Below, one piece after another: positions 16,085-25,619 of a stretch of DNA of 64,000 bases. This stretch comes from Bacteroidota bacterium (GTDB lineage: Bacteria > Bacteroidota > Bacteroidia > Chitinophagales > Chitinophagaceae), in the NCBI GenBank assembly GCA_023386045.1, contig JAEWKK010000006.1, positions 19,620 to 83,619 on the forward strand, given 5' to 3'. A program made the translations under genes and the position numbers. The notes under the pieces are model-generated. The model did no database searches and was not told the origin of the DNA. It saw only the letters and a list, made by a program, of their open reading frames with translations. The stretch's first letter is position 1. Every line of letters begins with the position of its first letter.

Positions 16085-18598
16085 ATGTTTTCAAAAATAT
16101 ACCAAAGCTTTCTTTGTCTTCCAATTTTGCTCGTTAGTTTTTTCACAAATGCACAGGCTCCAACCCCTGCTGCAGAACGAATGAAAGGACTTGAAAAAAG
16201 ACAGGAACTGATCAAAAGATCCACAGTCAATCACATTAAATTTCGGAATATTGGCCCCTCTGTCATGAGCGGAAGGGTCTCTGATATTGATGCCAATCCT
16301 GCAGATCCTACGGAATTTTACGTGGCTTATGCCTCCGGAGGTCTTTGGTATACCAAAAACAATGGACTTTCCTTTGAACCCATTTTTGACAGTGCCGTTG
16401 TGATTACGATCGGAGATATTGCAGTGAACTGGAAAACAGGGACCATCTGGGTAGGAACAGGAGAAGTCAACAGCAGCCGCTCTTCTTATGCGGGCATTGG
16501 GATTTATACCAGTCATGATAAAGGCCGCAGCTGGCAATATGCCGGTCTTCCTGAATCTCATCATATTGGCAAGATCCAGCTGCATCCATCAGATGACAAG
16601 ACCGCATGGGTAGCCGTGCTGGGACATCTTTATTCTCCCAATAAAGAAAGAGGTGTTTATAAAACAACAGACGGTGGTGCCACATGGAAGCAAAGCTTAT
16701 TTGTAGATGATAATACCGGTGCCGTAGACCTGGACATCAACCCACAAAATCCTGATGAATTGTATGCAGCTGTCTGGTACCGTACAAGGCGTGCCTGGAA
16801 TTTCGAAGAAAGTGGTGCTTCCAGTGGAATTTATAAATCTGTTGATGGTGGAAATAGCTGGACTCAATTGAATCTGGCAGGTTCAGGATTTCCAAATGGA
16901 CAACATGTAGGCAGAATTGGACTGGCTGTTTATCCAAAAAATCCACAGATCGTTTATGCCATCCTCGATAACCAGCGGGCAAAACCCGACACAGCAAAAA
17001 AAGATACAGCTACTTATGTTCTTGATGACCTTAAAAATTTAAGCATAGAAGAATTTGCCAGATTGAACGAACGCAGGCTCGATACTTTTCTGAAACGCAA
17101 CAGGCTTTCTGCAAGATATTCTGCACGTACCATAAAGGAAATGGTGGCATCCAATCAAATCAAACCAACATCTTTATACGATTACCTCTATGTGAATACT
17201 GGCTTTGAAGGCACTCCTGTTGGCGCTGAAGTTTACCGCAGTGATAATGCAGGAAAAACATGGAAGAAAACAAATGAAAAAGAATTGCCCATTTTTTTCA
17301 CCTATGGTTATTATTTCGCCAAGATCTACGTATCTCCTTACAACCCCGACAAAGTTTATGCACTTGGATTTTCTTCACAGGTTTCTACAGATGGAGGAAA
17401 GACCTGGAAGAACATGGACAAAAACAATGTACATGCCGACCATCATGCACTCTGGATCAATCCTGCAAAGGATTCGCACCTGATCAATGGGAATGATGGA
17501 GGAGTGAATATCACTTATGATAATGGAGAACACTGGTTCAAGGCAAACATGCCTCCTGTAGGACAGTATTATGCCATCACGGTTGACAATGCCAAACCTT
17601 ATAATGTATATGGAGGTTTGCAGGACAACGGTGTATGGTATCTTCCATCGCAGGCAGGAAGAAATAGTTTTTCCAATTCAGGACTGGGACTGGTGGATGA
17701 CCAGGTAAAAAATCTTGGTGGTGGTGATGGCATGCAGGTACAGGTAGATCCAAGAGATAATATCACTGCCTATTATGGTTCACAATTCGGTTCCTATTCA
17801 AGAACCAACCGTATGACTAAGGAAGGCACCAGGCGGATCACCCCCAGGCATGAGATGGGAGAAAAACCTCTTCGTTTTAACTGGCAGTCACCCATCCTCC
17901 TGAGTTATCATAATCCAGACATACTTTATTTTGGCAGTCATAAGCTGCATCGTTCCTTTAACCAGGGTGATACGATGGTGGCTTTAAGTGGCGATCTTAC
18001 AAAAGGAGGAAAAGCAGGTGATGTGCCTTATGGTACCCTCACTGCTATCAGTGAATCACCCCTGCGGTTTGGATTGTTGTATACCGGCAGCGATGATGGA
18101 ATGATCAGCATATCAAAAGATGCAGGACATAGCTGGACTACGATTAGTAATCCTTCAAAAAAATCTATTCTTCCACAGGGTCTCTGGGTGAGCAGGATCA
18201 TTGCTTCCCGCTACCAGGAATCAAGAGTCTATGTGACATTAAATGGCTATCGCAACGACGATTTCAATCCCTACCTTTTTGTAAGCGATGATTATGGCAA
18301 TACCTGGAAACAGATCGGCAAAGACCTTCCTGCAGAACCTATCAATGTTTTAAGGGAAGATCCTAAGAATGAGGATATCATTTATGTGGGTACAGATGGC
18401 GGACTCTATCTGAGTTTTGACAGAGGCAATTCTTTCATGATGTGGAATGGTGGGCTGCCTGCTTCAGTACCGGTACATGATATTGCGATCCAGGAAAGGG
18501 AAAACGAAATCGTTCTGGGCACGCATGGCAGAAGCATCTACATTGCAAAGCTGGATGAAGTACAAAAGAAAAAGTTGAATGCGGATCCCAAAAAATAA
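16085..18598 (+). CDS. secreted BNR/sortilin-type beta-propeller protein (glycosyl-hydrolase-like)
   Basis: The 837-residue protein has a signal peptide (LCLPILLVSFFTNAQA) and many BNR/Asp-box repeats with the S-x-D-x-G-x-T-W pattern: SHDKGRSWQ, TTDGGATWKQ, SVDGGNSWTQ, SDNAGKTWKK, STDGGKTWKN, SKDAGHSWTT, SDDYGNTWKQ. These build one or two beta-propellers as in the Vps10/sortilin and exo-glycanase families. Bacteroidota members are usually annotated as glycosyl hydrolases, but the catalytic residues of a defined family are not visible, so enzyme activity is unproven. A region around residues 290-350 (rich in Asp, Lys and Arg) interrupts the propeller. The gene stands alone on the plus strand. 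Confidence 0.8.
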   Translation: MFSKIYQSFLCLPILLVSFFTNAQAPTPAAERMKGLEKRQELIKRSTVNHIKFRNIGPSVMSGRVSDIDANPADPTEFYVAYASGGLWYTKNNGLSFEPIFDSAVVITIGDIAVNWKTGTIWVGTGEVNSSRSSYAGIGIYTSHDKGRSWQYAGLPESHHIGKIQLHPSDDKTAWVAVLGHLYSPNKERGVYKTTDGGATWKQSLFVDDNTGAVDLDINPQNPDELYAAVWYRTRRAWNFEESGASSGIYKSVDGGNSWTQLNLAGSGFPNGQHVGRIGLAVYPKNPQIVYAILDNQRAKPDTAKKDTATYVLDDLKNLSIEEFARLNERRLDTFLKRNRLSARYSARTIKEMVASNQIKPTSLYDYLYVNTGFEGTPVGAEVYRSDNAGKTWKKTNEKELPIFFTYGYYFAKIYVSPYNPDKVYALGFSSQVSTDGGKTWKNMDKNNVHADHHALWINPAKDSHLINGNDGGVNITYDNGEHWFKANMPPVGQYYAITVDNAKPYNVYGGLQDNGVWYLPSQAGRNSFSNSGLGLVDDQVKNLGGGDGMQVQVDPRDNITAYYGSQFGSYSRTNRMTKEGTRRITPRHEMGEKPLRFNWQSPILLSYHNPDILYFGSHKLHRSFNQGDTMVALSGDLTKGGKAGDVPYGTLTAISESPLRFGLLYTGSDDGMISISKDAGHSWTTISNPSKKSILPQGLWVSRIIASRYQESRVYVTLNGYRNDDFNPYLFVSDDYGNTWKQIGKDLPAEPINVLREDPKNEDIIYVGTDGGLYLSFDRGNSFMMWNGGLPASVPVHDIAIQERENEIVLGTHGRSIYIAKLDEVQKKKLNADPKK

Positions 18599-18687
18599 AG
18601 TTTGATGATAAAGCTTTTTTGGAAATGAGCTCCATCAAATCCACCAGGGAATTTGGTCTCATAAATTGATTGCCTTAATTTACCCAT

Positions 18688-19095
18688 ATGAAAGGCGGCT
18701 ACATCATATTTGCTGATGACGACGCAGACGACCTGGAACTGATCACCGGCTTTTTTAAACAATACAACCAGGAAGTAAATGTCATGGAATTCAGGGATGG
18801 CTGGGATGTGATGAAATTCCTTGAAGATGTAGCCATTCATAACAGCCAGCCCCTGCTCATGGTCCTCGACATCAATATGCCAAGACTCAATGGCCGCGAA
18901 ACGCTGATGGCCATCAGGAATCATCCCAGGTACAGGCACGTTCCTGTAGTCATGTATACCACTTCGTCAGGAGCCGCCGAAGAAGAATTCTGCCAGCTTC
19001 AGGGTGCCAGTCTTGTTACCAAGCCTTCTACAGTTGAAGGTGTAAAGCAAACCGCTAAAGTGCTGGCGGAATTCTGCCAGTTACAACATCATTAA
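18688..19095 (+). CDS. single-domain response regulator
   Basis: The 135 residues form only a CheY-like receiver domain. The acidic pocket is ADDDADD (residues 9-15), the phosphoacceptor is D61 in VLDINMP, the switch threonines are T91/T92 in MYTTSSG and the conserved lysine is K112 in TKP. With no output domain it would act through protein contact, for example in a phosphorelay. No histidine kinase is adjacent. This is the subfamily often found near hybrid kinases in Bacteroidota. The end overlaps the convergent CoA-transferase stop by four bases. Confidence 0.9.
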   Translation: MKGGYIIFADDDADDLELITGFFKQYNQEVNVMEFRDGWDVMKFLEDVAIHNSQPLLMVLDINMPRLNGRETLMAIRNHPRYRHVPVVMYTTSSGAAEEEFCQLQGASLVTKPSTVEGVKQTAKVLAEFCQLQHH

Positions 19096-20378
19096 AATAT
19101 TTTGAACCTTTCAAAGCAGGCGCGTTCAAGTGCTTCCCTGTCGTCGGGATGCGAAATATTGATTAATGCCTTTGCCCTTTGTCTCAGGTTTTTTCCAAAC
19201 AAATAAGCAACACCATATTCAGTGACCACATAGTGCACGTGAGCACGCGTGGTTACAACACCAGCTCCCGGCTTCAGAAAAGGAACAATACGCGGAACAC
19301 CTTTTGCCGTTCTTGAAGGAAGTGCAATGATTGGCTTGCCTCCCTGGCTTAGTGCAGCACCACGCATGAAATCCATTTGACCGCCCACACCGGAAAACTG
19401 GTAAGTGCCGATGGAATCTGAACAAACCTGCCCGGTGATGTCTATTTCAATGGCACTGTTGATGGCAACCATCTTGTCGTTCCTGCGAATCACATGAGGA
19501 TCATTCACATAATCAATATCCAGGAACTGGAAAGCAGGATTATCATCTACATAATCATAAAGACGCCTGGTTCCCAGGGCAAAGCCGGTTACAGTTTTAT
19601 TGGGATGTATCTGCTTGTATTTATTGTTTATCACATCTTTTTCAAAGAGGTCAACAATTCCATCGCTGCACATTTCTGTATGAACTCCCAGGTCCTTATG
19701 ATTAACAAGAGCACGGAGAACGGCATCGGGAATTGAGCCAATACCCATCTGAAGCGTGCTGCGGTCTTCCACCATTTCTGCAACGTACTGGCCAATGCGT
19801 AATTCTTCGGGGCCAACCTTATCTCCAAACCTGGCTTCATACAGTGGTTCATTGCATTCCACCATGGCATGAAAACGACTGCTATGAATCAGCCCGTCGC
19901 CATGAGTGCGGGGCACGTGCTGGTTCACCTGGGCGATCACAATCTTTGCCGTGTTCACCGCAGAGCGGGCCACATCAACGGAAACACCAAGAGAACAATA
20001 GCCATGCTGGTCAGGTGGTGACACCTGTACAAGAGCCACATCAATAGGAAGTATATTCTGTTTGAAAAGTTCAGGTATCTCGCTCAGAAATACAGGAACA
20101 TAATCTGCCCTGCCATTATTGACATCATCGCGAATGGAGGCTGATACAAAAAGAGAATTGATATTAAAACTGTCTACATACTCAGGCTTGTCCACGTGAA
20201 TGTCGCCATACACACTGATAAAAACCAGCTCCACATTTTTTAAACGATGGGCATGCGTAGCCAGCGCCCTTAATAAACAGGTGGGCGTTTGAGCACTACC
20301 CTGTACAAAAACCCTGTTGCCAGACTGTATGATCTCGAGTGCTTCTTCCGGTGTTTTAAAACTAATAGGAATCTTCAT
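19092..20378 (-). CDS. acetyl-CoA hydrolase/CoA-transferase family protein
   Basis: The 428-residue enzyme belongs to the acetyl-CoA hydrolase/4-hydroxybutyrate CoA-transferase family, which moves CoA between short-chain acids. Visible segments are VFVQGSAQTPTCLLRAL (N-terminal domain), LVQVSPPDQHGYCSLGVSVD, MGIGSIPDAVLRAL, HTEMCSDGIVDLFE (catalytic Glu region) and HYVVTEYGVAYLFGKNLRQR with INISHPDDRE at the end. The frame stays open far upstream to 20762, but that 128-residue extension is low quality and overlaps the divergent FUSC gene. MKIPISFKTPEEA at 20378 is the proper start. Acetate, succinate or butyrate specificity is not determined. Confidence 0.88.
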   Translation of the reverse strand: MKIPISFKTPEEALEIIQSGNRVFVQGSAQTPTCLLRALATHAHRLKNVELVFISVYGDIHVDKPEYVDSFNINSLFVSASIRDDVNNGRADYVPVFLSEIPELFKQNILPIDVALVQVSPPDQHGYCSLGVSVDVARSAVNTAKIVIAQVNQHVPRTHGDGLIHSSRFHAMVECNEPLYEARFGDKVGPEELRIGQYVAEMVEDRSTLQMGIGSIPDAVLRALVNHKDLGVHTEMCSDGIVDLFEKDVINNKYKQIHPNKTVTGFALGTRRLYDYVDDNPAFQFLDIDYVNDPHVIRRNDKMVAINSAIEIDITGQVCSDSIGTYQFSGVGGQMDFMRGAALSQGGKPIIALPSRTAKGVPRIVPFLKPGAGVVTTRAHVHYVVTEYGVAYLFGKNLRQRAKALINISHPDDREALERACFERFKIF

Positions 20379-20492
20379 AGGCTGCAAAGAGAAAGAAATT
20401 AAAGAAATATCCGGCTGATTATCCTTAATCTTTGACCTAATAATAATCAACTTTGCAGGTATAGTTTTAGCAGTAAGTACGGAACCAATCGA

Positions 20493-22619
20493 ATGAGGAT
20501 CAATAAAAGCATAAGAGAAGCACAATATTTTTTTTACAGCCAGGCCTTTGCTGACGGCCTTCGCGCCAGTTTCGCCATCATTCTTCCCACACTTATTGGT
20601 GGTTATCTCGGTTATTTTGAACAGGGTATGACGATATCCCTGGGTGCCATGTGCGTCAGTCTTACTGATGCACCCGGTCCTGTGGTTCACAAAAGAAACG
20701 GGATGCTGATCGCATCTGCTTTTTGTTTTCTTACCGCCCTGTTTACCGGATTGATCAACCATAATGTGTACATGATGGCTGCCGGTATTGTTGTGGTTAC
20801 CTTTTTTTTCTCCATGTTTTCAGTATTTGGAACCAGGGCATCTGCAGTTGGCAGCGCAGCCATGCTGATCATGATCCTTACCATGGACACGTCTCCGGGA
20901 CTTAAAACAATTCTGATCCAGGCAACGCTGATACTTGCAGGAGGACTGTTTTATTTTGTTTTAAGTATGCTTCTGTATTTCATCAGGCCTTACCGTCATG
21001 CGCAAAGAGCGCTGGGCGATTGCATCAGGGAAGTTGCAGCATATTTGAGAGCAAGAGCAGGCTTTTATGATCTTTCTATTGACCCGGCAGAGAATTATAA
21101 AAAAGTGATCGCGAGCCAGGTGTCTGTGAATGAAAAACAGGATAATGTGCGAGAGCTTTTTTTTAAAACAAGACAGATTGTTGCCGAAACCACACAGGAA
21201 GGCAGGAAACTGGTTTTCACTTTTGTTGAGACCATTGATCTTTTTGAAGACATCACCGCTGCATATTATGATTACGACCGGTTAAGAAAACAGTTTGAAA
21301 AAACGGGCGCCCTTGAAATCATTTATGCTTCGTTGAAAAAAATTGCTAATGAGCTGGACAGGGTGGGTATTGCCATCCAGAATAACTCAGATTTCACAAG
21401 AGGATTTGATTATGATGAAACAATAAAAGAGATCAAAAATAAGATGGACGCAGCGCTGGCCCGGGAACCTAACCAGCTGGTACTGAAAAAGATCATTGTC
21501 AATATTCGCAATCTGCTTACAGGCATCAACAACATCGCACAGTACTTCGACAGGGAGATCAAAAGAAAAAAAAGCAATGTGGACCACTCCCATTTTGTTT
21601 CTCACCAGCCATTGCATCCCAGTGTTATCTGGAATAATCTATCGCTTCAATCATCTGTATTCCGGCATGCCGTAAGGGTAAGCCTGTCCTGCCTGGTTGG
21701 ATTTGCACTGGCAAGGATCATTGCTTATGGTGAGCACAATTACTGGATATTGCTGACCATCGCCTTTATCCTGAAGCCGGCCTTCAGTTTGACCAAGCAA
21801 AGAAATATCCAGCGGATCATTGGTACTCTTGCTGGCGGCGCTATTGGCATATTGATCCTGGTCTTCTTTCCCAACAAAACCCTGCTGTTTGTTTTTCTTG
21901 TCATATTCATGATCGGCACTTATTCATTTATGAGGATCAATTACCTGGTGATGGTGATCTTCACCACACCCTATGTGCTGATCTTATTTTCCTTATTTGG
22001 ATTTGTATTCAGGGATGTGATCAGGGAAAGAATCTTTGATACGCTGATTGGGTGTGCCATAGCAATTGCAGCCAGCTATTTTCTTTTTCCCAAATGGGAG
22101 TCTGAACAACTGCGCAACTATATGAAGGGCATTCTCAAAGCCAATGCAGGTTATCTGCTGAAGATGCTCGAAGCCCTGTCGGGGAAGAAGCCAGGCATGA
22201 TCGATTACAAGCTGGCAAGAAAGGAAGTGTACCTCAATTCCGCCAACCTCTCCGCGGCTTTCCAGAGAATGTTATCAGAGCCCAAGAACAAACAAAGTGC
22301 TGCTACCCAGGTGCACCAGTTTGTGGTACTGAATCACATCCTGTTTTCCAATATTGCAACTGTTGCTACAACCATTATGTCAAAAGAAACCAGGGTATTT
22401 CCCGATGAACTCAATCACCTCGCCAGGAAATCCTATGGAAGGATCAGGGAAGGACTGAAACATTTTGACGAAAAGGAAACCCTGCCTTCAGCTCCGGAAT
22501 TTCCTGCCTCTCCTTCTGCCCTTCAAAGCAATGATGATTTGCTGATGAAAGAACAACTCCAGTTTATTTATACGGTCAGTAACGACATAGAAAAAACCGT
22601 CAGGCAGATGAATGCATGA
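20493..22619 (+). CDS. FUSC-family inner-membrane protein (YccS/YhfK-like)
   Basis: The 708-residue protein has the duplicated aromatic-acid-exporter/FUSC layout. One bundle of about five membrane helices spans residues 25-165, a charged cytoplasmic region lies at about 170-385, a second bundle at about 400-525 and a cytoplasmic tail follows. The first bundle carries TISLGAMCVSLTDAPGP and the second HNYWILLTIAFILKPAFSLT and QRIIGTLAGGAIG, the conserved FUSC segments. Relatives are linked to aromatic-acid or toxic-compound efflux. The transported substrate is unknown. Its 3' end overlaps aroQ on the opposite strand by 20 bases. The presence of a shikimate-pathway gene next door may be coincidental. 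Confidence 0.85.
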   Translation: MRINKSIREAQYFFYSQAFADGLRASFAIILPTLIGGYLGYFEQGMTISLGAMCVSLTDAPGPVVHKRNGMLIASAFCFLTALFTGLINHNVYMMAAGIVVVTFFFSMFSVFGTRASAVGSAAMLIMILTMDTSPGLKTILIQATLILAGGLFYFVLSMLLYFIRPYRHAQRALGDCIREVAAYLRARAGFYDLSIDPAENYKKVIASQVSVNEKQDNVRELFFKTRQIVAETTQEGRKLVFTFVETIDLFEDITAAYYDYDRLRKQFEKTGALEIIYASLKKIANELDRVGIAIQNNSDFTRGFDYDETIKEIKNKMDAALAREPNQLVLKKIIVNIRNLLTGINNIAQYFDREIKRKKSNVDHSHFVSHQPLHPSVIWNNLSLQSSVFRHAVRVSLSCLVGFALARIIAYGEHNYWILLTIAFILKPAFSLTKQRNIQRIIGTLAGGAIGILILVFFPNKTLLFVFLVIFMIGTYSFMRINYLVMVIFTTPYVLILFSLFGFVFRDVIRERIFDTLIGCAIAIAASYFLFPKWESEQLRNYMKGILKANAGYLLKMLEALSGKKPGMIDYKLARKEVYLNSANLSAAFQRMLSEPKNKQSAATQVHQFVVLNHILFSNIATVATTIMSKETRVFPDELNHLARKSYGRIREGLKHFDEKETLPSAPEFPASPSALQSNDDLLMKEQLQFIYTVSNDIEKTVRQMNA

Positions 22620-23025
22620 ACCATTGAATAGCGAGTTCATATCCTTTTAATCCCAGACCAAAAATGCTTCCTACAGATTTACCTGAAACATGTGAAAGCT
22701 TGCGGAAGTCTTCCCTTGCATGAACATTTGAAATATGAACTTCAATAACAGGAGTAGTAATGGCTGCAATAGCATCGCCAATTGCCACAGAAGTATGAGT
22801 GTAACCTGCAGGATTCAGCACTATGCCATCATGATCAAAACCCACTTTATGTAACTGGCTGATGATCTCCCCTTCTATATTGCTTTGAAAATAGGAAAGC
22901 TCCACATTAGGAAATGATTTTTGCAGGCTCTCAAAAAACTGCTCAAAAGGCATGTTGCCATAGATATCCGTTTCTCTTTTCCCGAGAAGATTCAGGCTTG
23001 GTCCGTTGATGATGGCAATTTTCAT
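22600..23025 (-). CDS. aroQ: type II 3-dehydroquinate dehydratase
   Basis: AroQ catalyses the third step of the shikimate pathway, 3-dehydroquinate to 3-dehydroshikimate, as a dodecamer. The 141-residue length is standard. Motifs include INGPSLNLLGKRETDIYG with the catalytic Tyr of the flexible loop, LNPAGYTHTSVAIGDAI with the active-site Asn and His, and VHISNVHAREDFRKLSHVS with the second His and Arg. The ATG at 23025 gives the canonical start. It is a single gene, divergent from the M1 peptidase and overlapping the FUSC gene at its 3' end. Confidence 0.96.
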   Translation of the reverse strand: MKIAIINGPSLNLLGKRETDIYGNMPFEQFFESLQKSFPNVELSYFQSNIEGEIISQLHKVGFDHDGIVLNPAGYTHTSVAIGDAIAAITTPVIEVHISNVHAREDFRKLSHVSGKSVGSIFGLGLKGYELAIQWFMHSSA

Positions 23026-23103
23026 AACACGAAGATAAATTTATACATGGCATTGTGATTTTATTGTAGTTTTCAGAAAACATCAGCAGCTAATTTTCAA
23101 CCA

Positions 23104-25041
23104 ATGACTAAATTTTTATGTTGCCTGTTTCTGGCCATGGGCATGTTGTCTGTCAGGGCACAGGAAATTGAGGACATTTCCCTGGCGGAACAGAAAAGGT
23201 TCACAGCCCTGCGAGAATACGATACCCATTCTGTTTCATCGAACAATTTTGATGTGAATTATTACCGCTGCCAGTGGAATATTGATCCCGCGGTGCGTTT
23301 TATTTCAGGTTCGGTTACTTCCCACTTTACTATTGTATCCAATACCAACAATATTGTTTTTGACCTGAGCAATGTGTTAACTGTAGATTCAGTTGTCTTC
23401 AGGGGTAACAAGATCAGTTTTACGCAAACCACCAATAATGCCCTATCCATCCAGTTTCCATTAACGCTCAATAGCGGGCAAAGAGATTCCGTATCTGTTT
23501 TTTACAGAGGCGTTCCTCCCAATACCGGTGCCTTCACACAATCAACACACAATACTGTGCGCATCATCTGGACCTTATCAGAACCTTATGGTGCCAGCAC
23601 CTGGTGGCCCTGCAAGGACATGCTGAAGGACAAAGCTGATTCCATAGATATCATCATCACAAATCCTTCCACATTTGTTTCTTCTTCCAATGGTTTGCCG
23701 GTCCAGGAAACAGTGAACGGAGGTTTTCGAACCACTTTCTGGAAACACCGCTACCCTATAGATGCCTATCTCGTAGCTCTTGCCATTACTAATTATACAG
23801 TTGTTCCGGACAATGTGGTCTTACCAACCCGAACCATGCCCGTGGTTGCCTATGCTTATCCTGAATCTGTTACCAGTTTTACGCAGGCTACCACAACGGC
23901 TAAATTCTGTTTGCAGGAATTCTCCAAACTCATTACAGAATATCCATTTGTGCAGGAACGCTATGCACAAACTCAGTTTGGTGCTGGTGGCGGCATGGAA
24001 CACCAGACCAACAGCTTTATTGTCAATGCAGGTGATCTTTTAGTGGCGCACGAATTAGGTCACCAGTGGTTTGGTGATAAGGTGACCTGCGGGAGCTGGT
24101 CCGATATCTGGCTGAATGAAGGCTTCGCCACTTACATGGAATATCTCTATACCGAATTATCCAATCCCACAGGCACGCTGCCCATGCTTCAAAGCTGGCG
24201 TAGTAATGTAACCAGTCTTACCAGTGGTTCAGTATATGTAACAGATACGCTGAATGAATCAAGACTTTTCAGTAGCCGACTCACTTATAAAAAAGGTGGA
24301 TACCTGGCTCATATGCTTCGCTGGAAACTGGGAGACAGTGTGTTTTTCAGAGGCGTGCGCCGTTACCTGAATGATCCTGCACTGGCTTATAAAACTGCTG
24401 TCAGTACAGATCTTAAATTTAACCTGGAACAGGAAAGCGGCATGAACCTGACAGAGTTTTTTAACGACTGGCTTTATAACGAAGGCTATCCTGATTACAG
24501 TGCTCAATGGGCGCAAAAGCCTAACCTGGAAGTGCAGGTGAAATTGAACCAGACACCTTCGCATCCTTCCGTATCATTTTTTGAAATGCCCGTGCCTTTG
24601 AGATTTCTTTCTTCAACAAAGGATACAACCATAAGGGTGGAGCATACAGTAAATGGACAGATCTTTACAGTGAACCCGGGCTTTATTGCAGATACCATGA
24701 TCATCGATCCCGAGTTGTGGATACTTAGCAAGATCAAGACAACACAGAAAGTGGCTTCCATTGTTGCGGTGGATCCAACACCTGTATCTCCGGGGTTTTC
24801 TATTTCACCTAATCCTGTTACAGACAGGCTTTACCTGAGATTACCTGGTAACCTTGCCGGCAAACTAACTGTCCAGGTTTTCAATGCATTTGGTCAGTCA
24901 GTTTATAAAAATGCCATTGCAGGAAATCTTTCAGGACATGAGATCAACACGGGTAGCTATGCCGCTGGTGTATACTGGGTTCATATCAGTAATGAAAAAG
25001 AAACAAAGCTGGTCAAAAAGATTATGGTCAGCAGGAGATAG
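23104..25041 (+). CDS. secreted M1-family zinc aminopeptidase with T9SS sorting domain
   Basis: The 645-residue protein has a signal peptide, an N-terminal beta domain (about 50-230), a gluzincin catalytic domain, and from about residue 565 a type IX secretion C-terminal domain (SISPNPVTDRLYLRL, VFNAFGQSVY, AGVYWVHI, LVKKIMV). Zinc ligands are H316, H320 and E339 in HELGHQWFG and WLNEGFATYMEY, with E317 catalytic. The substrate-anchoring GAMEN-like motif is GGMEHQT. It is shorter than ePepN-type enzymes because the C-terminal helical domain is absent. It should be exported across the outer membrane by T9SS and digest peptides at the surface. A hairpin terminator follows at once. Confidence 0.92.
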   Translation: MTKFLCCLFLAMGMLSVRAQEIEDISLAEQKRFTALREYDTHSVSSNNFDVNYYRCQWNIDPAVRFISGSVTSHFTIVSNTNNIVFDLSNVLTVDSVVFRGNKISFTQTTNNALSIQFPLTLNSGQRDSVSVFYRGVPPNTGAFTQSTHNTVRIIWTLSEPYGASTWWPCKDMLKDKADSIDIIITNPSTFVSSSNGLPVQETVNGGFRTTFWKHRYPIDAYLVALAITNYTVVPDNVVLPTRTMPVVAYAYPESVTSFTQATTTAKFCLQEFSKLITEYPFVQERYAQTQFGAGGGMEHQTNSFIVNAGDLLVAHELGHQWFGDKVTCGSWSDIWLNEGFATYMEYLYTELSNPTGTLPMLQSWRSNVTSLTSGSVYVTDTLNESRLFSSRLTYKKGGYLAHMLRWKLGDSVFFRGVRRYLNDPALAYKTAVSTDLKFNLEQESGMNLTEFFNDWLYNEGYPDYSAQWAQKPNLEVQVKLNQTPSHPSVSFFEMPVPLRFLSSTKDTTIRVEHTVNGQIFTVNPGFIADTMIIDPELWILSKIKTTQKVASIVAVDPTPVSPGFSISPNPVTDRLYLRLPGNLAGKLTVQVFNAFGQSVYKNAIAGNLSGHEINTGSYAAGVYWVHISNEKETKLVKKIMVSRR

Positions 25042-25045
25042 AAAT

Positions 25046-25570
25046 TCAAAACAGTAATGCATAAATATGAAGGCTGATAAAACGGCCTTCTTTTTTTTCA
25101 CAGTCCTTCATCAGTCCTTCGTGCAGGAAACCATTTTTTTCAAGCAGTATGCAACTGGCCTTATTGCCTTCTTCAACAAATGCTTCTACCCTGTGCAATT
25201 GCATTTCATCTTTACAAAAACGAAGCACTTCCTTCAGCGCTTCTGAAGCATAACCTTTATTCCAGAAAGTAGGAAGGAGCCAGAAACCCGTTTCAGCTTT
25301 CTGGTGTTCTTTTTTATAATAATAAACGCTGATCACTCCTACTGGCAGCCCTGAACTTTTCTCTATCATCTTTCAGGCAAAGCCCGAACCATCAGCCAGC
25401 ATTTTTTCATACCAGTCCATCTGCAGGGCTGTTGATTCAAAGGAATCATACCTCACACCATAAAAAGGAATCACCTGGGGATGACTTAGTCCTTCAAATA
25501 TGAAGGCCTGGTCTGCAGGTAAGATTTTTTGCAGTGATAGTCTATTAGTAGAAAGCTCATGAAAACTCAT
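25046..25570 (-). pseudogene. GNAT acetyltransferase (RimJ/RimL type) interrupted by an in-frame TGA
   Basis: Two halves lie in the same frame. Residues 1-65 (ELSTNRLSLQKILPADQAFI, HPQVIPFYGVRYDS) are the start of a RimJ/RimL-like N-acetyltransferase. After a TGA at 25375-25373 the frame continues (KMIEKSSGLPVGVISVYYY, FWLLPTFWNKGYASEALK, VEEGNKASCILLEKNGF), including the acetyl-CoA-binding R/Q-x-x-G-x-A-like NKGYASEAL. Read through, the product is 174 residues, the normal length. Relatives often have Trp at the interrupted position, so a single TGG to TGA change is the simplest cause. It may be a true nonsense mutation or a base-calling error. The 3' end carries the terminator of the convergent peptidase gene. 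Confidence 0.85.
25069..25098 (+). terminator. terminator after the M1 peptidase gene
   Basis: GAAGGC (25069-25074) and GCCTTC (25085-25090) form a stem followed by eight T on the plus strand, 28 bases after the peptidase stop. It lies inside the last codons of the interrupted GNAT gene. Confidence 0.75.
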
Positions 25571-25619
25571 CGCAGAAAATACTTCGATTATGTAGGCAGA
25601 TCAAAAATGCATAGAAGCT

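Noticed and set aside
20379..20762. N-terminal extension of the CoA-transferase
   Set aside because: The 128 extra residues have no family similarity and overlap the divergent FUSC gene. MKIPISF at 20378 is the normal start.
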